The notes below the pieces were generated by a model, which was given only the letters and a program-made list of their open reading frames with translations, was not told the DNA's origin and did no database searches. From the NCBI GenBank assembly GCA_030425285.1, contig JAUIAY010000004.1, positions 1 to 64,000 on the forward strand: a DNA stretch of 64,000 nucleotides, in the 5' to 3' direction. The stretch comes from Bacteroidia bacterium (lineage in GTDB: Bacteria; Bacteroidota; Bacteroidia; Flavobacteriales; Flavobacteriaceae). The position numbers and the translations under genes were made by a program. Position 1 is the first letter of the stretch. Each line of letters opens with the position of its first letter. Positions 1 through 7,705 of this stretch are shown piece by piece.

Positions 1-1
1 T

Positions 2-523
2 AAAGCACTTCAAGATAAAGGCATTGATGTTATAATGCTTACAGGCGATAATCACGATACTGCAAAAGCAGTAGCATCAGAACTTAATCTCGCAGATTTT
101 AAAGCCAGTATGCTACCAGAAGATAAATTAAAAGAAGTCGAGAAACTTCAAAACAATGGTAAAGTGGTTGCTATGGCAGGCGATGGTATCAACGATGCAC
201 CTGCATTGGCAAAAAGTGATGTAGGTATTGCAATGGGTACAGGAACAGATGTCGCTATTGAAAGTGCTATGATTACATTGGTAAAAGGTGATTTACACGG
301 TATAGTTAAAGCTCGTCATTTAAGTAGTGCAGTAATGAAGAACATTAAACAAAACCTATTTTTTGCACTTATCTATAACACATTGGGCGTTCCTATAGCG
401 GCAGGTGTGTTATTTCCATTTTTTGGAATTTTATTATCACCAATGATTGCAGCTTTAGCAATGAGTTTTAGTTCTGTTTCAGTTATAGGTAATGCATTAC
501 GATTAAGAACAATTAAAGTATAA
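2..523 (+). CDS. copA: Copper-translocating P-type ATPase, C-terminal part (gene starts before the window)
   Basis: This is the last 173 codons of a heavy-metal P1B-type ATPase, which pumps Cu(I) out of the cytoplasm using ATP. The frame is open from base 2, so the start lies outside the window. The end of the P domain is visible: TGDN near residue 15 and [10 protein letters not shown] around residue 60. Two membrane helices follow. The first carries the YN pair (LIYNTLG) and the second carries M-x-x-S-S (AMSFSS), the Cu(I)-binding residues of CopA-type pumps. The next gene begins 17 bp after the stop, and the following genes also handle copper, which supports copper rather than zinc or cadmium as substrate. 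The N-terminal metal-binding and CPC regions cannot be seen. Confidence 0.93.
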   Translation, partial: KALQDKGIDVIMLTGDNHDTAKAVASELNLADFKASMLPEDKLKEVEKLQNNGKVVAMAGDGINDAPALAKSDVGIAMGTGTDVAIESAMITLVKGDLHGIVKARHLSSAVMKNIKQNLFFALIYNTLGVPIAAGVLFPFFGILLSPMIAALAMSFSSVSVIGNALRLRTIKV

Positions 524-540
524 CCATAAAATTAAATAAT

Positions 541-1026
541 ATGGAAAATTCAAAAGAACACTCAAACAAAGGAAACTATAAAACCTTCTTTATAATGTTG
601 GCTTGCTCATTTGTAGCAATGTACATTACAATGTATTTAAATACCTATTCAATAGACCACGTGTATTTTAGTTTAACAAGATTCTATATGACTTGCTTGG
701 GTATTTCAGCAATGGCAGTAATAATGTGGTTTTTTATGCGAAAAATGTATAATGATAGAAAGAAAAATATAGCAATTCTTGCAGGTAGTTTTATTCTGTT
801 TATAGGGGCTTTAGGGTTAGTAAGAGCACAAGCACCAATTATTGGTGATGTCCTTTGGATGAAAGCAATGATTCCTCATCACTCTATCGCTATTTTAACA
901 AGTGAAAGGGCAGATATTCAAGACCCAGAAGTAAAAAAACTGGCAGAAGATATTATTGAAGCACAACGCAAGGAAATAGAAGAAATGAAAGCAATGATAA
1001 AACGATTAGAAAATGAAAACAAATAA
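541..1026 (+). CDS. DUF305 family membrane-anchored protein
   Basis: The protein has 161 residues and three predicted membrane helices in its first 100 residues. A short DUF305-type domain follows, with the conserved MIPHHSIAI motif near residue 110 and a charged helical tail. DUF305 proteins are ferritin-like helical proteins often found in copper and heavy-metal resistance clusters; the paired histidines are thought to bind metal. Here the gene sits between a Cu(I) ATPase and an RND adaptor, and its end overlaps the next gene by 14 bp, so the two are probably translationally coupled. A precise function is not known. Confidence 0.88.
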   Translation: MENSKEHSNKGNYKTFFIMLACSFVAMYITMYLNTYSIDHVYFSLTRFYMTCLGISAMAVIMWFFMRKMYNDRKKNIAILAGSFILFIGALGLVRAQAPIIGDVLWMKAMIPHHSIAILTSERADIQDPEVKKLAEDIIEAQRKEIEEMKAMIKRLENENK

Positions 1027-2788
1027 GATACTAATCTATTTAGGAATATTAGCAGTTGGTTTATTATTAGGTTGGTTGCTATTTGGTGGTTCATCAAAAG
1101 AAGCAGCAGACCATAATCAAAATGAAGTTACACAAACTAATCAATTATGGACGTGCTCTATGCATCCACAAATTATGCAACCAGAACCAGGCGATTGTCC
1201 CATTTGTGGAATGGACTTAATTCCTGCCGAGGCTGGTGCAGATGGATTAACAGCAGACCAGTTTAAATTAACAGCTAATGCAATGGCTTTAGCAAACATT
1301 CAAACTACAATTGTAGGTAATGGTTCAGTCGAAAATGGAATCATAAAACTATCGGGTAAAATAGCTGAAAATGAAGAAGCCAATGCAGTACAAGTGAGTT
1401 ATTTTTCTGGTAGAATTGAACGATTGAATATCAGTTTTACAGGTGAAGAAGTACGTAAAGGTCAATTGTTGGCAACAATCTATTCACCAGAATTATATGC
1501 GGCTCAACAAGAATTGATTACAGCAACTTCTTTAAAAGCATCGCAACCTGCTCTATACAAAGCGGTACGTAATAAATTAAAGCTTTGGAAATTGTCTGAA
1601 ACTCAAATCAACCAAATTGAATCATCTGGCAAAGTCATTGAAAATTTCCCCGTGTATGCTACGGTTTCTGGTACTGTTACCGAAAAATTGGTAGAACAAG
1701 GCGATTACATCAAACAAGGGCAACCGTTGCTTAAAATTGCAAATCTAAATACGGTTTGGGCAAATTTTGATGTGTATGAAAATCAGATTGAACAATTCAA
1801 AAAAGGGCAAGAAGTTAAAATAATCACCAATGCCTATCCTAATAAACAATTTAAAGGAAAAGTAGATTTTATAGATCCAATTTTAAATACCAAAACTCGT
1901 ACTGTAGATTTACGTGTGGTTTTAAATAATAAAGAAGCCATTTTTAAACCAGGAATGTTTGTAACCGCAGCAATTGAAAGCTCTAAAACCAATGCAAATG
2001 AAGTAATAATGATACCATCTTCGGCAGTACTTTGGACAGGCGAACGCTCTGTAGTCTATCTCAAAGCAAATCCAAACGAACCTGTTTTTGAATTGAAAGA
2101 AGTGGCTTTAGGTAATAAAATCGGTGATAATTATGAGGTATTAGAGGGATTATTTACAGGAAATGAAATTGTTACCAACGGAACGTTTACGGTGGATGCT
2201 GCTGCACAACTACAGGGCAAAAAGTCAATGATGAACAAGCAAGGTGGTAAAACAATGACAGGTCACGAAGGTCATTTAGGTATGGATAATAATACATCAA
2301 AAAATGAAAGTGACCATACTAATATGAATGAACGCTTAAAAGTATCAGAGAAATTTCAAGAGCAATTAAAAGAGGTATACAATGATTACATCAATTTAAA
2401 AGATGCATTAGTAAAAGAAGACTCAAAAGGTAGTTCACAAAATGCATCATCTTTACTATCAAATTTGAGTAGGGTAGATATGAAATTGCTTAAAGATGAA
2501 GCGCACAATCATTGGATGCCATTAGTAGATGAAATAAAATCTTCTGCAACTTCAATTTCTGAAACGTCCGATATAAAATCACAAAGAGACCATTTTAAAC
2601 ATTTATCATCACATTTAATAAAAGCGGTTCAAATATTTGGTGTAAATGAAAAGGTATATGTAGAATTTTGCCCTATGGCAGATAACAATAACGGAGCCTA
2701 TTGGTTAAGTAAAGAAGAACAAATCTTGAATCCATATTTTGGTGATGCAATGCTTAAATGTGGTGAGGTTAAACAAACAATAGAATAA
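1013..2788 (+). CDS. RND efflux periplasmic adaptor (CusB/CzcB-like) with heavy-metal-binding and DUF3347 domains
   Basis: A 591-residue membrane fusion protein linking an RND pump to an outer membrane channel for copper/silver-type efflux. In order: one N-terminal membrane helix (residues 6-26); a heavy-metal-binding domain with CSMHP and CPICGMDL (about 47-72); an HlyD-type barrel-sandwich and beta-barrel region (about 110-400); a His/Met-rich linker (MTGHEGHLGMDNN); and a C-terminal DUF3347 domain (about 455-591) with CPMA, GAYWLS and PYFGDAMLKCG. The DUF3347 extension is typical of Bacteroidota adaptors and resembles small copper-binding proteins. The matching RND pump (CusA) is not in the window; it may lie upstream of base 1 or elsewhere. 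Confidence 0.92.
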   Translation: MKTNKILIYLGILAVGLLLGWLLFGGSSKEAADHNQNEVTQTNQLWTCSMHPQIMQPEPGDCPICGMDLIPAEAGADGLTADQFKLTANAMALANIQTTIVGNGSVENGIIKLSGKIAENEEANAVQVSYFSGRIERLNISFTGEEVRKGQLLATIYSPELYAAQQELITATSLKASQPALYKAVRNKLKLWKLSETQINQIESSGKVIENFPVYATVSGTVTEKLVEQGDYIKQGQPLLKIANLNTVWANFDVYENQIEQFKKGQEVKIITNAYPNKQFKGKVDFIDPILNTKTRTVDLRVVLNNKEAIFKPGMFVTAAIESSKTNANEVIMIPSSAVLWTGERSVVYLKANPNEPVFELKEVALGNKIGDNYEVLEGLFTGNEIVTNGTFTVDAAAQLQGKKSMMNKQGGKTMTGHEGHLGMDNNTSKNESDHTNMNERLKVSEKFQEQLKEVYNDYINLKDALVKEDSKGSSQNASSLLSNLSRVDMKLLKDEAHNHWMPLVDEIKSSATSISETSDIKSQRDHFKHLSSHLIKAVQIFGVNEKVYVEFCPMADNNNGAYWLSKEEQILNPYFGDAMLKCGEVKQTIE

Positions 2789-2865
2789 ATAAACACAGAT
2801 AATAATTAAATTTTTAAACAATGAAATCGAAGATTCACGAAAACAAATTAAAAAAAATGGAAATT

Positions 2866-3309
2866 ATGAGTAAAAAAGTAATTTTAAGTGTAGCTGTAAT
2901 AGTAGCTATGGGATTAACAAGTTGTAAAAACGAAACTAAAAAAGTTGAAGAAACTACAACAACGGAAGTATCAAAAGAAATCGCAATGACAGATTTATCT
3001 TTTGGCGTAAGAGGTAATTGTGGGATGTGTAAAACTACCATTGAAAAAGCAGCCAATAGTGTAGAAGGTGTGGCAAGTGCCAATTGGGATGTTGATAAAA
3101 AGAAAATTGATGTTTCTTTTGATGATACCAAAACAGATGTAATGGCAATTCATAATGCAATCGCAGCTTCAGGGTATGATACTGAAAAAGTAGCAGGAAA
3201 TGAAGAAGCCTATAAAAATTTACCTGGTTGTTGCCAATACGATCACGAAATGATGATGAATCAATCTGGTGAAATGAAAAGTGATGTCCATTCAAATCAC
3301 GATCATTAA
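2866..3309 (+). CDS. HMA-domain periplasmic lipoprotein (copper binding)
   Basis: A small lipoprotein with a heavy-metal-associated (CopZ-like) fold. The start at 2866 gives a clean lipoprotein signal (MSKKVILSVAVIVAMGLTSC), so I prefer it to in-frame ATGs at 2821 and 2857. The HMA domain has G-N-C-G-M-C-K near residue 50, a variant of the usual GMTCxxC metal loop that keeps two cysteines. The C-terminal tail is rich in Cys, His and Met (LPGCCQYDHEMMMN, then SNHDH) and may bind more metal. It is the last gene of the copper operon and is followed at once by a terminator. Likely role: capture or delivery of Cu in the periplasm. Confidence 0.86.
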   Translation: MSKKVILSVAVIVAMGLTSCKNETKKVEETTTTEVSKEIAMTDLSFGVRGNCGMCKTTIEKAANSVEGVASANWDVDKKKIDVSFDDTKTDVMAIHNAIAASGYDTEKVAGNEEAYKNLPGCCQYDHEMMMNQSGEMKSDVHSNHDH

Positions 3310-3320
3310 GCAAATAATTT

Positions 3321-3349
3321 AAGAGTCTTTTTCGGAAGGCTCTTTTTTT
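3321..3349 (+). terminator. Rho-independent terminator of the copper operon
   Basis: A stem AAGAGTC/GGCTCTT (one G-T pair) is followed directly by a run of T, 12 bp after the stop codon of the HMA lipoprotein gene. Confidence 0.8.
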
Positions 3350-3550
3350 ACATTTTAATTTTAAAAGGGCAGGTAATAAGGTGTTCGTCAGTTGTTCCAT
3401 TTTGTTTCATAAAGCATAATCACAAATGCGTTGCATTGGTGCTTACCATACATAGCACTACTGCGGTGGCACATCCTCGTTAGCACTATGCATTTGCTTT
3501 ATTTCACACACTACACAACTTCCTCACCCGCAGCTACTCTTGCACCCCAA

Positions 3551-3597
3551 ACCCCAATAAGGTGTGTGCTCGTGGCACACAAAACATAAATTGGGGT
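3551..3597. repeat. Nested inverted repeat (outer 8 bp, inner 7 bp)
   Basis: Outer arms ACCCCAAT (3551-3558) and ATTGGGGT (3590-3597) are perfect complements. They enclose inner arms TGTGTGC (3563-3569) and GCACACA (3575-3581) with a TCGTG loop. Two-stage hairpins of this kind occur at transfer origins and as structured RNA. There is no T-run, so it is not an ordinary terminator. Confidence 0.6.
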
Positions 3598-3710
3598 ACA
3601 ACCGCTGCTTAATAATTTGGCTCGCCTGCTGTTCGCTGCGGGCTAATCAGGGTGTCACAGTTTTTGAAGGCAGCCATTTTGCATATACAATAACCGCTTC
3701 AAGAAATTTG

Positions 3711-3726
3711 AAGTATGCGCATACTT
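3711..3726. repeat. 16-bp perfect palindrome
   Basis: AAGTATGCGCATACTT reads the same on both strands. An 8-bp direct repeat AACCGCTT lies on either side (3692-3699 and 3731-3738). It could be a dimeric protein-binding site in the non-coding stretch. Confidence 0.5.
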
Positions 3727-4074
3727 TTAAAACCGCTTTAATAGCTGATTAAATAGATTTTAAAACCCAAAAGCGGATTATTCTATATTGCAAACGCACA
3801 GCAAGAGTAACGCATTCAGTCAGCTATTTCAGCCACGACACAACCCATTTTTAAATTGGCAATTGCTCGTTAGTAAATTTTATAATCCTCAATTTCCTTA
3901 ATCTACTTAAATCCTTATAATTAAATAGCGTTAAGCACTCACAATTGCTAAAATTTAAAAAAGGTAGCCACCCTTCAATAGCTTCATTCAATTGTTACAC
4001 TTGCTTTCCCACGCTACACCCACGCTAAAGCCACCGGCATCAAAAACCTGCGCCACCCTTGCGTTTTCAACGTA

Positions 4075-4109
4075 GGTGTGGTAGCCCTATCGGGCTATTT
4101 TCCCACACC
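4075..4109. repeat. Bipartite hairpin with TAGCCC/GGGCTA inner stem
   Basis: Outer arms GGTGTGG (4075-4081) and CCACACC (4103-4109) flank inner arms TAGCCC (4082-4087) and GGGCTA (4092-4097) around a TATC loop. One side has a five-base bulge. The fold is strong but has no following T-run in either direction. Confidence 0.6.
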
Positions 4110-4189
4110 ACCCTTGCTCAACTCGCTGGCGGCTCGCTATTATGGCTATCGCCATACGCTACGCGATTACCTGCTAAAGAAACATTGTC

Positions 4190-4216
4190 GAAAAAAGAAA
4201 ACCCTCGAAAAGAGGG
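4190..4216 (-). terminator. Terminator of the YegP-like gene
   Basis: Read on the minus strand, the stem CCCTC/GAGGG (4202-4216, loop TTTTC) is followed by a T-rich tract, about 35 bp after the stop of the gene at 4250-4576. Confidence 0.65.
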
Positions 4217-4249
4217 CTTTACTATTATGGTGTTGATTTTAGTTTAAAC

Positions 4250-4576
4250 TTAAACTTCCACAACAGAAGCATTTGGAGCATTAGTTTTAACAGAAGCTAT
4301 ACCATTTTCCATTCCAGAGGAAGACTCATACATTTCACTGGTCCCAATCACTTGTCCATTACTGGCTTTTAAATTGAAATAATGTTTACCATTACTTGAT
4401 ATTTTTCTATCGAATTTACTATCATCTTGCGAATTTTTCCGAACAGATTCAATACCATTCATACAACCAGCTTTTGCTGAATAACCTTCACTTGCTAAAA
4501 TAGTTTGACCATTGTTAGCTTTTAACCTAAAACGATACTCATTTCGAGCATCTTGGTATACTTCAAATTTTGCCAT
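4250..4576 (-). CDS. YegP-like protein with two DUF1508 repeats
   Basis: A 108-residue protein made of two DUF1508 repeats of about 50 residues. Each holds the pattern F-x-L-K-A-x-N-G-Q followed by S-E-x-Y and a G-I-x-S-V segment (repeat 1 about residues 3-52, repeat 2 about 53-102). The family is small and cytoplasmic; its role is unknown. The start at 4576 (MAKFEVYQD) matches the family's usual N terminus; the longer frame to 4633 adds a hydrophobic stretch that does not belong. It is a lone gene in a non-coding neighbourhood with its own terminator. Confidence 0.85.
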   Translation of the reverse strand: MAKFEVYQDARNEYRFRLKANNGQTILASEGYSAKAGCMNGIESVRKNSQDDSKFDRKISSNGKHYFNLKASNGQVIGTSEMYESSSGMENGIASVKTNAPNASVVEV

Positions 4577-5000
4577 AATACTTTTATTTTTAATTACCCA
4601 TAAATATACGGAAAAGGAAAAAAAAGGTTGCAAAGATAGATGGCTTCTTTCACCCCACGCTCTTCATACTATAAAGTTCAAGCCCTACGGGTTTTGAAAA
4701 AAATCTTGCCCCTTTGGTCAGGCGCAAATTTCAAAACCCTTTCCATCAGCAATATTTTTTCCAAAAAACTTGACAGTATGTCAACGCCATCAAAGAAACG
4801 GCTTTCTTTTTTCTCTTTTTCTTTGTAAAAAAAATATTCATTTTTTTATTTCTGATGCAAAAGGAAGCAATCTAAAGCAACAAAATCCATATCCAACGAA
4901 TAGCATAAAAGTTGCCATATATTTCAACGGAAGGTACAACTTCGTGTCAAGTCCGTACCAAGTCCGAAGAAAAGTAAGTTTCATTTAAATTATTTATGTT
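4577..5000. other. Intergenic region with inverted and short tandem repeats
   Basis: About 420 bp with no gene I can support. It contains an 11-bp inverted repeat (4689-4699 and 4729-4739), T-rich tracts at 4801-4850, and an 11-bp tandem motif at 4948-4969 just before the DUF6266 gene. No clear TAnnTTTG promoter was recognised. Confidence 0.5.
4689..4739. repeat. 11-bp perfect inverted repeat with structured centre
   Basis: GGGTTTTGAAA (4689-4699) pairs with TTTCAAAACCC (4729-4739). The enclosed 29 bases contain TTGC and GCAA arms that can extend the fold. It has no terminator-type T-run. Confidence 0.6.
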
Positions 5001-5642
5001 ATGGGTAAAATTGCTCAAGGAATTTTAGGAGGGCTTTCCGGTAAGGTTGGAAACATTATCGGTGGAAGCTGGAAAGGAATTGACTACATCAGAATTAAAC
5101 CTTCAAGTGTAGCCAATCCAAGAACTGTAGGTCAGGTAAACCAAAGAAACAAGTTTACTGTGACTTTAGAATTTATTCAAGCTGTTAAACCATTTATTCA
5201 AAAAGGGTATAAGTTTTTAGCAGTGAAGAAAACAGCATTTAATGCTGCGATGTCTTATGTGTTAAATAATGCCATCACAGGAGTCGAACCAGACTTTGAG
5301 GTGGATTATGCAACCGCATTAGTAAGTAGGGGAGGTTTATCAGCTGCCTTGAACCCTTCTACAGATCTTGCAACAGCTGGAGAGGTAACTTTTAACTGGG
5401 ATGATAACTCTGCTGAAGGTAACGCCAATGCTACCGATAAAGCAATGTTATTGGTTTACAATCCATCAAAGAAAGAATCTATTTCTTTAACAGATGGAGC
5501 AGACAGAACAGTAGGAACTCAAATTGTTGCAATACCAACAACCTACGCAGGAGATACTGTAGAGCTATTTATGGCATTTATAACTGCCGATGGTAGCCAA
5601 GTATCAAACAGTACTTATTTAGGCTCTGGGATAGCCAATTAA
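5001..5642 (+). CDS. DUF6266 family protein
   Basis: 213 residues. The N terminus has the glycine-rich pattern GKIAQGILGGLSGKVGNIIGG, then a W-K-G-x-x-Y-I-R-x-x-P segment, which is the signature of DUF6266, a family almost confined to Bacteroidota. No signal peptide or membrane helix is obvious. The C-terminal half (about 115-213) looks like a beta-sandwich, with many alternating polar and hydrophobic residues and an F-N-W-D-D-N motif. Function is unknown. It stands alone, with a strong terminator behind it and 11-bp tandem repeats in front. Confidence 0.8.
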   Translation: MGKIAQGILGGLSGKVGNIIGGSWKGIDYIRIKPSSVANPRTVGQVNQRNKFTVTLEFIQAVKPFIQKGYKFLAVKKTAFNAAMSYVLNNAITGVEPDFEVDYATALVSRGGLSAALNPSTDLATAGEVTFNWDDNSAEGNANATDKAMLLVYNPSKKESISLTDGADRTVGTQIVAIPTTYAGDTVELFMAFITADGSQVSNSTYLGSGIAN

Positions 5643-5663
5643 TAGCTTGGTGCTTTTATTTGA

Positions 5664-5691
5664 AAACCGCTCAAATCGAGCGGTTTTTTTA
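5664..5691 (+). terminator. Rho-independent terminator after the DUF6266 gene
   Basis: A stem ACCGCTC/GAGCGGT with an AAATC loop, preceded by AAA and followed by seven or more T. It lies about 25 bp after the stop codon. Confidence 0.9.
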
Positions 5692-5811
5692 TGCTATATT
5701 CGTAAATGAATTTATTAATGATTGCTCTTGTTTTACTCTTTTTATGAGTTTTTTGTATCCTATTTGTTGCCCAAACACGAGAAACCCTTTAATTTAAAGA
5801 AAAGTTAAATA

Positions 5812-5844
5812 TTGTATCGGAAAGTAAGTAATGATTTATATTTG
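5812..5844 (+). promoter_or_regulatory. Bacteroidota-type promoter of the Fic gene
   Basis: A -33 TTG (5812-5814) and a -7 TATATTTG (5837-5844, fitting TAnnTTTG) are 22 bp apart. Transcription would start near 5850, about 20 bp before the ATG, inside the tandem repeat that follows. Confidence 0.65.
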
Positions 5845-5868
5845 TGATACTATCAAATGATACTATCA
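5845..5868 (+). repeat. Two tandem 11-bp copies, putative operator
   Basis: TGATACTATCA occurs at 5845-5855 and again at 5858-5868 (13-bp period). It lies between the -7 box and the start codon of the Fic gene, over the expected transcription start. This is a natural position for a repressor. The Fic protein has a C-terminal winged-helix-like region and could regulate itself. Confidence 0.6.
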
Positions 5869-5871
5869 TAA

Positions 5872-6834
5872 ATGAAGCCACCTTATCAAATTACCGATAC
5901 CATTTTAAAATTAGTTGTAGCCATTTCGGAACGTTTGGGAGAAATTAATGCTACCCACTTATATAAGCCACCAACAGAATTACGAAAAAAGAACCGTATT
6001 ATAACTATCCAATCTTCTTTAGAGATTGAGGGTAATACACTTACAGAAGAGCAGATTACAGCACTTTTAAACCATAAACGAGTTATTGCACCACAAAAGG
6101 ATATTTTAGAGGTTCAGAACGCCATAAAAGTCTATGAGCAATTGCGAGCGTTTAATCCTAATAAGTTAAAGGATTTAGAAAAGGCACATGCAATCCTTAT
6201 GAAAGGATTGATTGATGATGCTGGAAAACTGCGTACTAAAAATGTTGGTATTGTAAAAGGTTCAAAAGTTGAACACGTTGCACCAAGTGGAAGTATGATT
6301 AAAGGTTTGATGAATGATTTATTTGATTATCTAAAAACTAATAAAGATGTATTGCTAATTAAAAGTTGTGTGTTTCATTATGAGTTTGAGTTTATACATC
6401 CTTTTTTAGATGGTAATGGTCGAATTGGCAGACTGTGGCAAACATTAATTTTGATGCAGGAATATCCTGTTTTTGAGTATCTTCCAGTTGAAAGTCTAAT
6501 AAAAGAAAATCAAGATGCTTATTATAAAGCATTGAGTATGTCGGATAAAATGGCGGCTTCTACACCATTTGTAGAGTTTATGCTAAACATAATACTTCAA
6601 GCATTAGAAAACCTCTTAAAAACACAAAACAGAACCCTAACAGCAGAAGATAGGATAGAACTTTACAAAGATATTATTGGAGATAATGATTTTAGTCGTA
6701 AAGATTATTTATTAAAATACAAAGATATTAGTCAAGCCACAGCAAGCCGGGATTTAAAATGGGCTGTCGAACAACAGATTTTAATAAAAACTGGAGATAA
6801 AAGAGTGACAAAATATAAGTTTAATTTAACCTAA
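5872..6834 (+). CDS. Fic domain protein (predicted AMP transferase) with N-terminal inhibitory helix
   Basis: 320 residues. The catalytic motif HPFLDGNGRIGR (about residues 176-187) is complete, including the His base and the GNGR phosphate-binding loop, so it should transfer AMP (or a related group) to a target hydroxyl. Near residue 48 the sequence SSLEIEGN fits the inhibitory motif (S/T)xxxE(G/N), making this a self-inhibited (class II) Fic with no need for a separate antitoxin. The C-terminal 70 residues (about 250-320) resemble a winged-helix DNA-binding domain, with TASRDL in the recognition helix. It has its own promoter and a tandem operator-like repeat, and nothing upstream looks like an antitoxin. 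Target unknown. Confidence 0.93.
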   Translation: MKPPYQITDTILKLVVAISERLGEINATHLYKPPTELRKKNRIITIQSSLEIEGNTLTEEQITALLNHKRVIAPQKDILEVQNAIKVYEQLRAFNPNKLKDLEKAHAILMKGLIDDAGKLRTKNVGIVKGSKVEHVAPSGSMIKGLMNDLFDYLKTNKDVLLIKSCVFHYEFEFIHPFLDGNGRIGRLWQTLILMQEYPVFEYLPVESLIKENQDAYYKALSMSDKMAASTPFVEFMLNIILQALENLLKTQNRTLTAEDRIELYKDIIGDNDFSRKDYLLKYKDISQATASRDLKWAVEQQILIKTGDKRVTKYKFNLT

Positions 6835-6919
6835 AAAAATATGTGTAGTCACTTATTTGTCTCTTAAATCCCATGAAATTATACAAACAGTATACTCTCT
6901 TTTTTTGAATTGTAAATAA

Positions 6920-7480
6920 ATGAAAAGATACTCAATAGTTATTCAACCAAGTAATTCGGTTATTGAAGAAGTAAAGCAGATGAAAGAATTGTTGGCTTCA
7001 AGAATTGGTTGGTATAACAGTAAAAATTCTTTAGCACATATTACTGTAAATGAATTTGAACAAGGCGAAATAGAATTAGTAAATATAAAGAGTAAGTTAA
7101 CAAAGATTACTACTTATTTAAAATCTCAAGAAGTACAGTTTACCAGCTTTGATGTTTTCCCGAATGGAGCTTTCTTTTTAAAACCAAATGTGGCTTCAAG
7201 GCACTATCTAAAAGAAATTATGACTTTGGTTCATCAAAAATTTTCGTATCCTACAAATATTAAAAGTTACGAACCGCATATATCAATCGGTAGAAGAATT
7301 CAACCGGAAAACATTGAAATCGCAAAAAATTTATTATCTAAAAATCCAAACATTAGGTTTCCTTGTGATACAATTGCTTTACGCTGCTTTAATGAACAAC
7401 GAAAACAGTTTGATGTCATTGCTACTTTTTCGTTTTTAGGGGAAGAGTCACAAGATGGAGTACAAGGGCTTCTTTTTTAA
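6920..7480 (+). CDS. 2H phosphoesterase (2'-5' RNA ligase family)
   Basis: 186 residues. It has the two short motifs of the 2H superfamily: HITV (near residue 44) and HISI (near residue 121), each supplying one catalytic His. Members hydrolyse or form 2'-5' phosphodiester or cyclic-phosphate bonds in RNA or nucleotides. The sequence is soluble with no signal peptide. It is 85 bp downstream of the Fic gene on the same strand and might be cotranscribed, but no terminator or promoter decides this. Substrate unknown. Confidence 0.85.
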   Translation: MKRYSIVIQPSNSVIEEVKQMKELLASRIGWYNSKNSLAHITVNEFEQGEIELVNIKSKLTKITTYLKSQEVQFTSFDVFPNGAFFLKPNVASRHYLKEIMTLVHQKFSYPTNIKSYEPHISIGRRIQPENIEIAKNLLSKNPNIRFPCDTIALRCFNEQRKQFDVIATFSFLGEESQDGVQGLLF

Positions 7481-7561
7481 TTGCTTAACGTCAGTTTATA
7501 AGCTGACTAAATATTTGTGCTACCTGCTTTTTCAATGCCTTAAGCCAGCTGCATGATGTGG

Positions 7562-7702
7562 TTAGATGTGTTCCGTTACGTGTTTTTCGGTTTCATTGAT
7601 TGACATCGTATAGAATTTTTTAAATCTATTATTGATATCATTCTGTAAGTGGGCTATGATATTTTTATTTTTGGAAGTTGGCTTAAAACGCTTTTCTAAA
7701 TT
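7562..7702 (-). pseudogene. Possible remnant of a small coding region
   Basis: Directly after the stop codons of the gene at 7706-8164, the same minus-strand frame stays open for about 46 codons (reading NLEKRFKPTSK, then IIAHLQNDINNRFKKFYTM, ending KHVTEHI). It has coding-like composition but only one late Met. It could be the tail of a decayed gene. I do not recognise the family, and it may be chance. Confidence 0.25.
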
Positions 7703-7705
7703 TTA

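Larger units (their letters stand above)
3350..4200. other. Long non-coding stretch rich in inverted repeats
   Basis: About 850 bp without a believable gene. Open frames are short, lack family similarity and have unusual composition. The base composition is richer in G+C than the flanking coding DNA, especially 3420-3680 and 4000-4170. It holds two bipartite (nested) inverted repeats and a 16-bp perfect palindrome, listed separately. Together with the copper cargo on its left, this looks like the terminal or transfer-origin region of an integrative element. No relaxase, integrase or direct-repeat boundary can be pointed to inside the window, so this remains an inference. Confidence 0.45.

Noticed and set aside
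3564-3752. Short plus-strand frame of 62 codons in the hairpin-rich stretch
   Set aside because: No start-site support, composition unlike coding DNA here, and it overlaps structured repeats.
4059-4247. 62-codon frame over the hairpin and the terminator
   Set aside because: It spans the 4075-4109 hairpin and the YegP-gene terminator; no coding signal.
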